Counted from the first letter of the stretch, positions 1 to 5,008 are shown. The stretch is DNA of 5,008 bases from Candidatus Brocadia sp. (GCA_030837935.1 JAUQXU010000213.1:1-5008), one strand, 5' to 3'. The notes: a model not told the origin generated them from the sequence alone. Numbers and translations: made by a program.

Positions 1-1340
1 ACTCCATTCTTTGTCCCCGGTTCCCAGTTGTTTAACTCTCTTCCGATTAATTCCTCAATCTCCTGTGTCTCTGTTGAAACTTCCCTGTTTTTTTTAGGCT
101 TGGCATGATTCGTAGCCTTCCACTGAGCCACAATTCCCGGCGAAGACTCTTCGTGGCATTCGACACATTGATCAGGTCGATATTTGTCCAGGAGTTGTTT
201 GTAGTTCGAACTATCAGCAGGAGGAATATAATGTCTTGTTGGATTAAAATACATGTAAAACGGTATCGGCTGGTAAAATTCACCCCACGGTCCGTCACCT
301 TGCTTCAGCCCTACAAAATCCTCATACAGGTTCTTGAGCGATGCATCGGGATATTCATACGAACCCGGTGCGGTATCAATGGTAGGGAGACTCTGTGTGT
401 CAGGAGACATCCGGGCATTCGTTTTCTCTTTTTCAACAACAAAAATTCCAAACATGCCGTTCATCATATGTTCATGAAAGTGACAGTGGAATGCCCAATT
501 CCCGGAACCGACCCCCTCCCCTGCCGTAAAATCCGCAACATACGACATAAACGGCGCCAGCGACACATTGTCTATCAACTCCCCGCTTGCCTTATCGATC
601 CATCGATGTCCGTGTGTATGAAAGGTATGCATCTCCTCTGATGTATTGATCACATGAAATCTTACCTTCTCCCCCACATTTGCCTTCCAGACCAAACCGG
701 GAAATGCGGAACTGTCTCCATTCATAAACTCAATATCACCTGACTTATCATTAAACGCCTCATATTCAGTCCCGTTCACCATGTATGAGTGCATGAAGAC
801 AACAAACTCTTTATCAGGTGGATTTGTGACACCTTCTTTTGGCTCTATAATCAATGCACCCCAGAGTCCCCGGTAGAGACCCTCCTCTCCACCCATTTCC
901 AGGGCATGGGTGTGGTAAAACCACGTACCCGGCGTGCCGGTCGTATCCCACTCATACGTCCTCAAATGCCCCGGTTCTACCGTGCTGGTAGGATTCCCTG
1001 CTATATGAGCGCCATCATTTTCAGCGGTATATTTCACTCCATGAGGATGAACAGAGGCAGGCACTGTCAGCTTATTGGTAAAATGAACTCTGATTTTGGC
1101 CCCTTCCCGCACTTTTATGGTAGGTCCAGGCACCGTAGGTTTTTCACCTTTTCTGCAATATCCCCAGGCGTCGAAAAATACGCCGGGTCTAAGCTCCAGG
1201 GCAACAGGGCGCGCTTCCATTTCCAGGTAAACAATTCCATCTTTCCCTGATATGCAGGGAATTTCGGCATACACCCTGAACATATGCAAGAAAAGGAGTA
1301 TCGTTATTATCAAGCCGAATACTACCTGTCTGGTAAACAT
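1..1340 (-). CDS. Two-domain multicopper oxidase fused to HAO-like multiheme domain (probable encapsulin cargo), 3' partial
   Basis: The reading frame is open from the ATG at 1340 to the window edge (446 codons) with no stop, so the C-terminus is missing. Residues 1-25 are a Sec-type signal peptide (hydrophobic core about 8-20, likely cut after VYA). Residues 60-305 are a two-cupredoxin multicopper oxidase with all four trinuclear-cluster HxH motifs: HPHG (98-101), HTH (143-145), HTFHTHGH (238-245) and HCH (285-287). C286, H291 and M296 fit the type 1 copper ligands. The spacing and the HTFHTHGHRW and AGEGVGSG segments resemble bacterial small laccases (SLAC). A linker leads to one heme c site, CVECH (392-396), followed by PGIVAQW and NHA, as at the first heme of HAO/octaheme cytochromes. 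Known: anammox encapsulins carry cargo described as a nitrite reductase-HAO fusion. Inferred: this is that cargo. Substrate and cargo peptide cannot be judged, because the end lies outside the window. GGAG six bases before the ATG supports the start. Confidence 0.9.
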   Translation of the reverse strand, partial: MFTRQVVFGLIITILLFLHMFRVYAEIPCISGKDGIVYLEMEARPVALELRPGVFFDAWGYCRKGEKPTVPGPTIKVREGAKIRVHFTNKLTVPASVHPHGVKYTAENDGAHIAGNPTSTVEPGHLRTYEWDTTGTPGTWFYHTHALEMGGEEGLYRGLWGALIIEPKEGVTNPPDKEFVVFMHSYMVNGTEYEAFNDKSGDIEFMNGDSSAFPGLVWKANVGEKVRFHVINTSEEMHTFHTHGHRWIDKASGELIDNVSLAPFMSYVADFTAGEGVGSGNWAFHCHFHEHMMNGMFGIFVVEKEKTNARMSPDTQSLPTIDTAPGSYEYPDASLKNLYEDFVGLKQGDGPWGEFYQPIPFYMYFNPTRHYIPPADSSNYKQLLDKYRPDQCVECHEESSPGIVAQWKATNHAKPKKNREVSTETQEIEELIGRELNNWEPGTKNG

Positions 1341-1343
1341 GTT

Positions 1344-1829
1344 TTACTCCAGAGTACAAATCGCTTGTGGACACTTGATCCTGAGTACTGAACTACCAAC
1401 TACTCTGAATCGATGGTTCAGGTTCTCCGGGCCGCAGTATTCGACCTTAAAATTTCCGCCAACTGCCAAATCTGCATTTTGCCTGCCGGCTGCAATAACA
1501 AGGGCTACGTCTTTTTTCAGTACAGGACTCTGGTATACACCACCCTTTACCATCTCTTTTACCGCATCTATTTCTAATCTTCCCGTGCGCTCATACACCT
1601 TGTGGAGCAGTGCGTAAAGCCGCGGACTCACCACAAGCGTATACGGCGGGAAAAAGCCGGTAATTCTCAACTTCTCAACCGCAGACACCACATCCTGAAA
1701 TCCATTACCGATCACAGACCAGTCGCTCAGTTTCACGATGTTACGTCCATCCACACTCAATAATCCCGCCATGTTCATGTCTGGCAAGCCGTTAAACACC
1801 AGGTCGTCCTCACGAGCGGCTGCGGCCAC
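1344..1829 (-). CDS. Encapsulin shell protein (linocin/CFP29 family, HK97 fold), C-terminal portion only
   Basis: The protein has 161 residues from a GTG at 1829. It matches the C-terminal ~155 residues of family 1 encapsulins, which form icosahedral protein shells around enzymes. Matching landmarks: EDDLVFNG (7-14, cf. EDEVIFRG in Thermotoga maritima), GLLS (22-25), PPYTLVVSPR (61-70, cf. GPYTLVINTD), GGVYQSPVLKKDVALVI (96-112), and a final strand region through CPQAICTL (153-160). Family members have about 265 residues, so the N-arm and E-loop half is missing. The frame is open only back to a TGA at 1860-1862; upstream coding continues in another frame (ORF starting at 2008). A one-base indel in the GGGG run at 1843-1846 would join the two. 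GGAG five bases before the GTG could allow internal initiation, but half a capsid protein is unlikely to assemble normally. It is therefore either a frameshifted pseudogene, a sequencing or assembly error, or a rearranged gene. Family assignment is secure; functional state is not. Confidence 0.85.
   Translation of the reverse strand: MAAAAREDDLVFNGLPDMNMAGLLSVDGRNIVKLSDWSVIGNGFQDVVSAVEKLRITGFFPPYTLVVSPRLYALLHKVYERTGRLEIDAVKEMVKGGVYQSPVLKKDVALVIAAGRQNADLAVGGNFKVEYCGPENLNHRFRVVGSSVLRIKCPQAICTLE
1347..1352 (-). promoter_or_regulatory. RBS of the oxidase gene, inside the encapsulin 3' end
   Basis: On the minus strand CTGGAG lies six bases before the ATG at 1340. It forms the last two sense codons (Leu-Glu) of the encapsulin, whose TAA is at 1344-1346. 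Only three bases separate that stop from the next start. This arrangement predicts translational coupling of shell and cargo. Confidence 0.7.
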
Positions 1830-2008
1830 AGCAGCTCCGATTCCCCTACTATCACAAAATCAACAAACGGCACAAGCGCTATCACTGACAAGTCTAAATT
1901 ATCAGTACTTTTTGCATAGCAAAGATGTATATTTGTCACCCCACGGTCTTCTAATGTTTTCGCCATACCAATGAATCTGTCAAGACTACTGATTATCATC
2001 GCAGACAT
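1775..2008 (-). CDS. Short ORF forming the 5' part of the disrupted encapsulin locus, unrecognised
   Basis: The start at 2008 is well supported: AGGAG lies seven bases upstream (2016-2020). I do not recognise the first ~55 residues. They have a helical look (SSLDRFIGMAKTLEDRG, 7-23), then a DNLDLS segment (36-41), then a hydrophobic stretch, VIALVPFVDFVIVG (42-55). The encapsulin hallmarks expected here (GRKFVDV-type N-arm and the E-loop) are not seen; DNLDLS faintly recalls the NVDLS before the spine helix in T. maritima encapsulin, but that may be chance. From about residue 56 to the stop, the frame overlaps the encapsulin frame and its translation (rich in Trp/Leu/Thr) looks like out-of-frame reading. 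With one extra G in the run at 1843-1846 the ORF would continue into the encapsulin as one protein of about 221 residues. No Sec signal peptide is evident at the N-terminus. It could be the true, divergent start of this shell gene or a piece of another gene joined by recombination or misassembly. Confidence 0.55.
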   Translation of the reverse strand: MSAMIISSLDRFIGMAKTLEDRGVTNIHLCYAKSTDNLDLSVIALVPFVDFVIVGESELLWPQPLVRTTWCLTACQT

Positions 2009-2014
2009 AGCTTA

Positions 2015-2022
2015 TCTCCTTT
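2015..2022 (-). promoter_or_regulatory. Strong RBS fixing the start at 2008
   Basis: AAAGGAGA on the minus strand ends just before a six-base spacer to the ATG at 2008, with the AGGAG core seven bases away. It is the best Shine-Dalgarno match in the window. It argues that the odd N-terminus of the encapsulin locus is translated and is not random sequence. Confidence 0.65.
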
Positions 2023-2090
2023 CGCCGCTTACTCTAAAGTTGTCCTGTGTAAATACTTCTTATTTGCAAGTCCTTACCTCCGTTTTTTCC

Positions 2091-2177
2091 CTTCCTTGTG
2101 AAGAAGGGAGAAGGAACCGATTTATCTCTTTCTGCCCTTTAACCCCTCCTTGTGAAGGATGTGATTGAGGGGTGGTT
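2091..2177. repeat. Decayed repeat/palindrome cluster in the cytochrome-encapsulin spacer
   Basis: The 220-base spacer 2009-2228 has no coding frame worth calling. TCCTTGTGAAG occurs exactly twice, at 2093-2103 and 2147-2157. The second copy sits in a nested palindrome: inner arms TCCTT/AAGGA (2147-2151 and 2155-2159), outer arms CCCCTC/GAGGGG (2143-2148 and 2167-2172, sharing two bases with the inner arm). The first copy has weaker arms, CTTC and GAAG. This looks like an interspersed repeat (MITE-like) remnant. No transposase is present. A role as a cytochrome gene terminator is possible but not supported by a U-tract. Confidence 0.4.
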
Positions 2178-2228
2178 GTTTTGGTTACAGTTTTGCTGCG
2201 TTACGAATTTCATTACCAAACATTCCTA

Positions 2229-3221
2229 TTACTCACCACCACTGCCACTACCGCTGCCAGAACCGCTTCCGCTTCCACCCAAACATTCACCTGCACCACT
2301 AGTATCGGCCTCGCCTGGGTCTTCGCCATGGGGACCTTTCGCACCATTTGCTATCCACCGCTCGATCTTTTGAATCTCGTATTCCGTAAAATACGGCCCG
2401 CCAAAGGGCATGCGATGATCCCCTTCAACTTCTTCTTCCGTTTGCTGACCACGCAGACGCTTTAAGAGCATGCTGTTTGCCGGATTTTCCAAATCTATGA
2501 GGATCTCGTGTATGATTCCATCTGCACCGGAGATTATGCCTTCCCAGTTTGACAGATCCAGACATGCCTGAGATTGGGATCGTTCTTTGGATGTTGAGCC
2601 GCTATTGTTATAGTGACAAAGACTGCATGGGGTACTGCCGTTTACAGGCTTGGTAAGTAATGGAAGCACATCTCTGTTAAAATCAGGGGACGGGGTATCA
2701 TCTATCGCCCCCTCTTCAATCCATTTACGGATGGTAGCAATTTCTTTTTTGGTAAAGAAAGGTCCTCCATAAGGCATGCGGCCATCATACATGCCCAGAT
2801 CCTCTCCTTCCCCTTTGAGTCTCTGCAGAAGCAAGCTTTTATCAGGATCTTCGGTATCAACGATAGGCTCTGTACCTGCATCGGCGCCCGCCATAATATC
2901 CTTATATGAACCCATACTTAATTCAGTCATGGCGTTCTCGGGAATGCCATGGCTTTCTATGGTAAGACTGGAAAAGTGGCATGTGATGCAAGGGATTGAT
3001 TCCGATCCACCTTTCTTTTTAGGCTTTACGAAAAGAGGCAAGATGTCATCGGTAAAACTAACCGGCTTCTTATTTTTTTGAGCTGATTTCAGTTCCCTAT
3101 TTTTCACTTCAACTTTTGACTGATTGTCTGGACTATCCGACCAGAGATGGGTCGTTGTTAAAAAAACAGACACGATAATTCCTGAAAAAACCAAAAAACA
3201 TTTCCCTTTGTTTTTAAGCAT
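2229..3221 (-). CDS. Exported diheme cytochrome c with C-terminal Gly-Ser tail
   Basis: The protein has 330 residues. I chose the ATG at 3221 because GAAAGGG lies four bases upstream and the signal sequence then begins MLKNKGK; an in-frame ATG at 3242 would add seven residues but lacks a comparable RBS. A hydrophobic segment (about 9-24) acts as signal peptide or anchor. Two similar single-heme modules follow. Module 1 (about 55-172) has CITCH at 78-82 and GRMPYGGPFFTKKEI (147-161). Module 2 (about 180-295) has CSLCH at 199-203 and HRMPFGGPYFTEYEI (269-283). Each module contains SWxGI/SYKDI-AGAD, a DPxxSLLLxRL stretch and a final IxxWIxxGA helix, as in planctomycete-type cytochromes. The Met of each RMP is a candidate axial ligand (inference). 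Residues 315-330 are a Gly-Ser repeat ending GGE. Known: in anammox bacteria a diheme cytochrome is fused to the encapsulin N-terminus. Here it is a separate gene just upstream, so it may pass electrons to or from the compartment enzyme. Confidence 0.9.
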   Translation of the reverse strand: MLKNKGKCFLVFSGIIVSVFLTTTHLWSDSPDNQSKVEVKNRELKSAQKNKKPVSFTDDILPLFVKPKKKGGSESIPCITCHFSSLTIESHGIPENAMTELSMGSYKDIMAGADAGTEPIVDTEDPDKSLLLQRLKGEGEDLGMYDGRMPYGGPFFTKKEIATIRKWIEEGAIDDTPSPDFNRDVLPLLTKPVNGSTPCSLCHYNNSGSTSKERSQSQACLDLSNWEGIISGADGIIHEILIDLENPANSMLLKRLRGQQTEEEVEGDHRMPFGGPYFTEYEIQKIERWIANGAKGPHGEDPGEADTSGAGECLGGSGSGSGSGSGSGGE

Positions 3222-3225
3222 AGTA

Positions 3226-3232
3226 CCCTTTC
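3226..3232 (-). promoter_or_regulatory. RBS deciding the cytochrome start at 3221
   Basis: GAAAGGG on the minus strand lies four bases before the ATG at 3221. It lies inside the alternative longer reading frame from 3242, which has no good Shine-Dalgarno match, so the shorter start is preferred. Confidence 0.5.
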
Positions 3233-3237
3233 TTGTT

Positions 3238-3266
3238 ACCATAAGTTAATAAGGACGATTTTGCAA
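3238..3266 (-). promoter_or_regulatory. Candidate sigma70-like promoter before the cytochrome gene
   Basis: On the minus strand TTGCAA (3261-3266) and TATGGT (3238-3243) are 17 bases apart, an acceptable -35/-10 pair. Transcription would begin about 10 bases before the ATG at 3221, just ahead of the RBS, and would exclude the alternative start at 3242. Evidence is by eye only; AT-rich spacers give chance matches. Confidence 0.3.
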
Positions 3267-3275
3267 AAATTTATT

Positions 3276-3301
3276 CAGGGGCGAACGTCTGTTCGCCCCT
3301 G
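3276..3301. repeat. Perfect 11-bp palindrome in the spacer (repeat element or terminator)
   Basis: CAGGGGCGAAC and GTTCGCCCCTG form a perfect 11-bp stem around a GTCT loop. It lies 57 bases downstream of the stop of the 483-residue protein gene on the minus strand, where the stem is followed by AATAAATTTTT, so it could end that transcript. The run of T is not immediately adjacent, so a REP/MITE-like interspersed palindrome is equally plausible. The rest of spacer 3222-3357 holds nothing else clear apart from the promoter candidate. Confidence 0.55.
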
Positions 3302-3357
3302 CCTTATTACGTAAGGATTTGCTGCGCTATCCGTAGTTTGCTTGCCTTTTACTGTTT

Positions 3358-4809
3358 CTATAGTAATTCAGTTTCGTAGCTATCAAGAATGGTTGTTATT
3401 GTCTGACTGGCAAAATCGGCATCCGCTTTATTAACTGCGTCGCTGGCGTCTCTTAAATCATGAAGACTGTCTTCCATCGTCTCACTATCATCAGCGCCAA
3501 GTCGCAATTCCAAATCCTCCAAAAATACCTCTGAATAAAGCAGCGCCTCTTCTGCAGTTACCATGGCATCACCACGCTCATTTGCATTGAGGGCAGATGC
3601 GTTCGATTCTAATTCTCCCCTGACCCTGCCAACAAAACCTTTGCTCAGTTCACTTACAAGCGTATCAGCGTTCACATCAGCCAAATCACCGGTAAGCTGT
3701 GATTTTATGATTTCATTGCCTTCGGGATTATCGCGTGAAACGAATTCCTCAATGATCCTGTAATAAACCTCACCCTCTTTTTGGTACACAAGGGCTTGCT
3801 CCGGGTCGCTGTCCCTATTATTTAAAATACCTCCTACCTCCCTGAGGACTGCTATATAGAATGCCCTGACGAGGCAGAGTCTGATAACCTGTCGCTGCAC
3901 ACCGATGGTAATTTCATCCTCGTCGTGATCCTTTCTATCCAGGGCTTTTTGCCCCCGTATAAAGGCAACCAATATCTGGTCTTCCAGATTGGGATTACTC
4001 CCTGTTTCGATAGATGAGCGGTCTTCGGTAAGCACCTTATTTTCCCTATCTGCCGTGCCCTTAATGGCCTGGTAAGCTGCGTATGCCTCATCCCATAAGA
4101 ATTTAAGGGCTGGTTTTTTCACATCATGGAAATCGTCACGGACGTCAGTAATACGCTGAAGAATCGCCAAATAAAACACCCGTTGCAGTGTCTTATCGAT
4201 AACCTGTACGGCCAAATCAGGCTCATTATTGTTTTTAATGTCCTCAATGGCAGCTAAAATATCACTATCCAGGGTCACATTGTTTTCTGCATCTACCTCT
4301 TTTGCCAAATCCTGGAGTTCTCCTTCATAGGCAGATGCTATGGCGTTTGCATCAATCGGAACCTGTCTTCTTAGCACACCAATTTCATTGTAGGAAGCGA
4401 CCGATGCATCCATCGTTTTGGTGTCACTGGTTTTTGTATAGGTTGAAAATGTTAAGGCGAAATCCTTTTCTGCCTCTTCGCTGTCTTCGCTTATCTTCAG
4501 AGTTTCGGTTACCGTTTCGTAGCCCCCGGATTTAACAGTGAGTTTGTATTTCCCCTTTTTTACATTGTCAATTTCATACGTGCCTTCAGAATCCGTTAAC
4601 ACAGTCTTATTTGAGTTCCCTCCACCGGCTCTCTTCTTTGATTTGATCGCTATCGCGGCATCCTCTATAGGATCTCCATTTTCATCTGAAACTATACCAA
4701 CAACCGTGGCAGCTTGCGATACAGACACACCCATGTCATGAAAATAAGCTCCGTTTAACAAACCAACAATAATTCCTAATGGCACAAACAACTTATTCAG
4801 TAGATACAT
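3358..4809 (-). CDS. Exported protein with CarboxypepD_reg-like domain and duplicated helical module, function unknown
   Basis: The protein has 483 residues. GGAG lies about ten bases before the ATG at 4809. Residues 1-33 are a signal peptide (core about 7-20; likely cut near VSQAA). Residues 35-117 form a CarboxypepD_reg/transthyretin-like beta sandwich, seen in VVGIVSDENGDPIEDAAI, TDSEGTYEIDNVKKGKYKLTV and GGYETVTETL. Such domains usually mediate binding or anchoring in exported proteins. The remainder is mostly alpha-helical and acidic. Two stretches resemble each other: 183-257 (VFYLAILQRI, then EAYAAYQAI and REN) and 278-366 (AFYIAVLREV, then EGEVYYRII and RDN). They look like tandem copies of one module of about 90 residues. 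There is no CxxCH. The repeats recall, weakly, the helical FEA1-type iron-assimilation family, but I would not assign that. It precedes the cytochrome on the same strand with a palindrome between, so it may or may not share a transcript with the encapsulin genes. Confidence 0.85.
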   Translation of the reverse strand: MYLLNKLFVPLGIIVGLLNGAYFHDMGVSVSQAATVVGIVSDENGDPIEDAAIAIKSKKRAGGGNSNKTVLTDSEGTYEIDNVKKGKYKLTVKSGGYETVTETLKISEDSEEAEKDFALTFSTYTKTSDTKTMDASVASYNEIGVLRRQVPIDANAIASAYEGELQDLAKEVDAENNVTLDSDILAAIEDIKNNNEPDLAVQVIDKTLQRVFYLAILQRITDVRDDFHDVKKPALKFLWDEAYAAYQAIKGTADRENKVLTEDRSSIETGSNPNLEDQILVAFIRGQKALDRKDHDEDEITIGVQRQVIRLCLVRAFYIAVLREVGGILNNRDSDPEQALVYQKEGEVYYRIIEEFVSRDNPEGNEIIKSQLTGDLADVNADTLVSELSKGFVGRVRGELESNASALNANERGDAMVTAEEALLYSEVFLEDLELRLGADDSETMEDSLHDLRDASDAVNKADADFASQTITTILDSYETELL

Positions 4810-4862
4810 CGATTGAATTCTCCTTCCCTAACTAAGACTCTGTCTCAACAAAATAAAACAAA

Positions 4863-4890
4863 AATATACCTTATTAAATTGAATCCACAA
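4863..4890 (-). promoter_or_regulatory. Candidate sigma70-like promoter before the 483-residue protein gene
   Basis: On the minus strand TTGTGG (4885-4890) and TATATT (4863-4868) are 16 bases apart in an AT-rich spacer, about 54 bases before the ATG at 4809. The match is moderate and found by eye. Confidence 0.3.
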
Positions 4891-4900
4891 ACACCAGGCA

Positions 4901-4929
4901 GGCACGGACAAAACAAGTTTGTCCATGCC
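4901..4929. repeat. Palindrome in the spacer after the Gly-Ser-tailed gene
   Basis: GGCA-c-GGACAAA, a 5-base loop, then TTTGTCC-a-TGCC forms an 11-bp stem with one mismatch. It starts 32 bases beyond the TAA at 4961-4963 on the minus strand, so it could terminate that gene, but no clean T-run follows. It may be an interspersed palindromic repeat. The rest of spacer 4810-4960 holds only the promoter candidate and the RBS of the next gene. Confidence 0.45.
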
Positions 4930-4960
4930 ACCCGTAAACATCATAATTTCCGCCCATGAG

Positions 4961-5008
4961 TTATTTTTTCGCGCTTCCAGAACCACTCCCACTTCCGGAA
5001 CCACTACC
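4961..5008 (-). CDS. C-terminal end of a protein with a Gly-Ser repeat tail, 5' partial
   Basis: Only the last 15 codons and the TAA (4961-4963) are in the window. They read GSGSGSGSGSGSAKK. The serine codons vary (AGT, TCC, AGT, AGT, TCT, AGC) and so do the glycine codons, so this reads as a protein-level repeat and not a simple nucleotide repeat. The tail resembles the end of the diheme cytochrome encoded at 2229-3221, so the missing part could be another cytochrome or other exported protein of this cluster, but nothing in view identifies it. Confidence 0.6.
   Translation of the reverse strand, partial: GSGSGSGSGSGSAKK

Noticed and set aside
105..641. Plus-strand ORF of 178 codons, with another plus-strand ORF at 789-1250
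   Set aside because: Both lie antisense to the oxidase-HAO reading frame, which is continuous over 446 codons with copper and heme motifs. Their translations show no family signal and no good RBS.
1..1340. Labelling the oxidase domain as NirK nitrite reductase
   Set aside because: The four HxH motifs and HCHxxxHxxxxM fit two-domain laccase-type oxidases, and the NirK-type motif pattern is absent.
1189..1374. Minus-strand 61-codon ORF spanning the encapsulin-oxidase junction
   Set aside because: It is in a different frame from both real genes and overlaps the signal peptide of the oxidase and the encapsulin end. It is a frame shadow.
1838..1850. Programmed -1 frameshift site joining the two encapsulin frames
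   Set aside because: The codons GTA GGG GAA do not form a canonical X XXY YYZ slippery heptamer. A plain one-base indel in the G run is simpler.
2093..2157. Two TCCTTGTGAAG copies as the start of a CRISPR array or as an attachment-site pair
   Set aside because: There are only two 11-base copies with unlike flanks, no further units, and no integrase or cas gene in the window.
2152..2465. Plus-strand ORFs rich in Pro/Leu or Thr/Ala opposite the cytochrome end
   Set aside because: They are antisense readings of the Gly-Ser codon repeat and the second heme module.
2229..3242. Longer cytochrome start at 3242
   Set aside because: It lacks a clear RBS and overlaps a candidate -10 element; the ATG at 3221 has GAAAGGG just upstream and gives a normal signal peptide.

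Overview
The window looks like a piece of an anammox planctomycete genome (Brocadiales, e.g. the Kuenenia/Brocadia/Jettenia group). This is inferred from gene content: planctomycete-style c-type cytochrome modules, an encapsulin shell protein, and a copper oxidase fused to a hydroxylamine-oxidoreductase (HAO)-like heme domain. From the literature, anammox bacteria are known for encapsulin nanocompartments whose shell protein carries an N-terminal diheme cytochrome and whose cargo is described as a nitrite reductase-HAO fusion. I could not search databases, so the genus is not fixed.

Every gene reads on the minus strand, so gene order runs from right to left. (1) At 4961-5008 is the last 15 codons of a protein with a Gly-Ser repeat tail. 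(2) At 3358-4809 is an exported 483-residue protein with a CarboxypepD_reg-like beta domain and a duplicated helical module of unknown function. (3) At 2229-3221 is an exported diheme cytochrome c built from two similar single-heme modules and ending in a Gly-Ser tail. (4) At 1344-2008 is a damaged or rearranged encapsulin locus: a short 5' ORF with an excellent ribosome binding site overlaps, in another frame, the C-terminal part of an encapsulin. (5) At 1-1340, running off the left edge, is the exported cargo enzyme: a two-domain, small-laccase-type multicopper oxidase followed by the first heme site of an HAO-like multiheme domain. No stop codon for it lies inside the window.

Genes 3-5 form a plausible functional set: electron-transfer cytochrome, shell and redox cargo. 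The encapsulin stop and the oxidase start are only 3 bases apart, so those two are probably translationally coupled. The unusual points are that the cytochrome is separate from the shell instead of fused to it, that the shell gene has an N-terminal half that does not look like encapsulin plus a -1 frame break, and that Gly-Ser tails end two neighbouring proteins. The spacers (2009-2228, 3222-3357, 4810-4960) hold no genes but each has a palindromic repeat-like sequence, and two have weak promoter candidates. No tRNA, rRNA, CRISPR array or transposase gene was seen.
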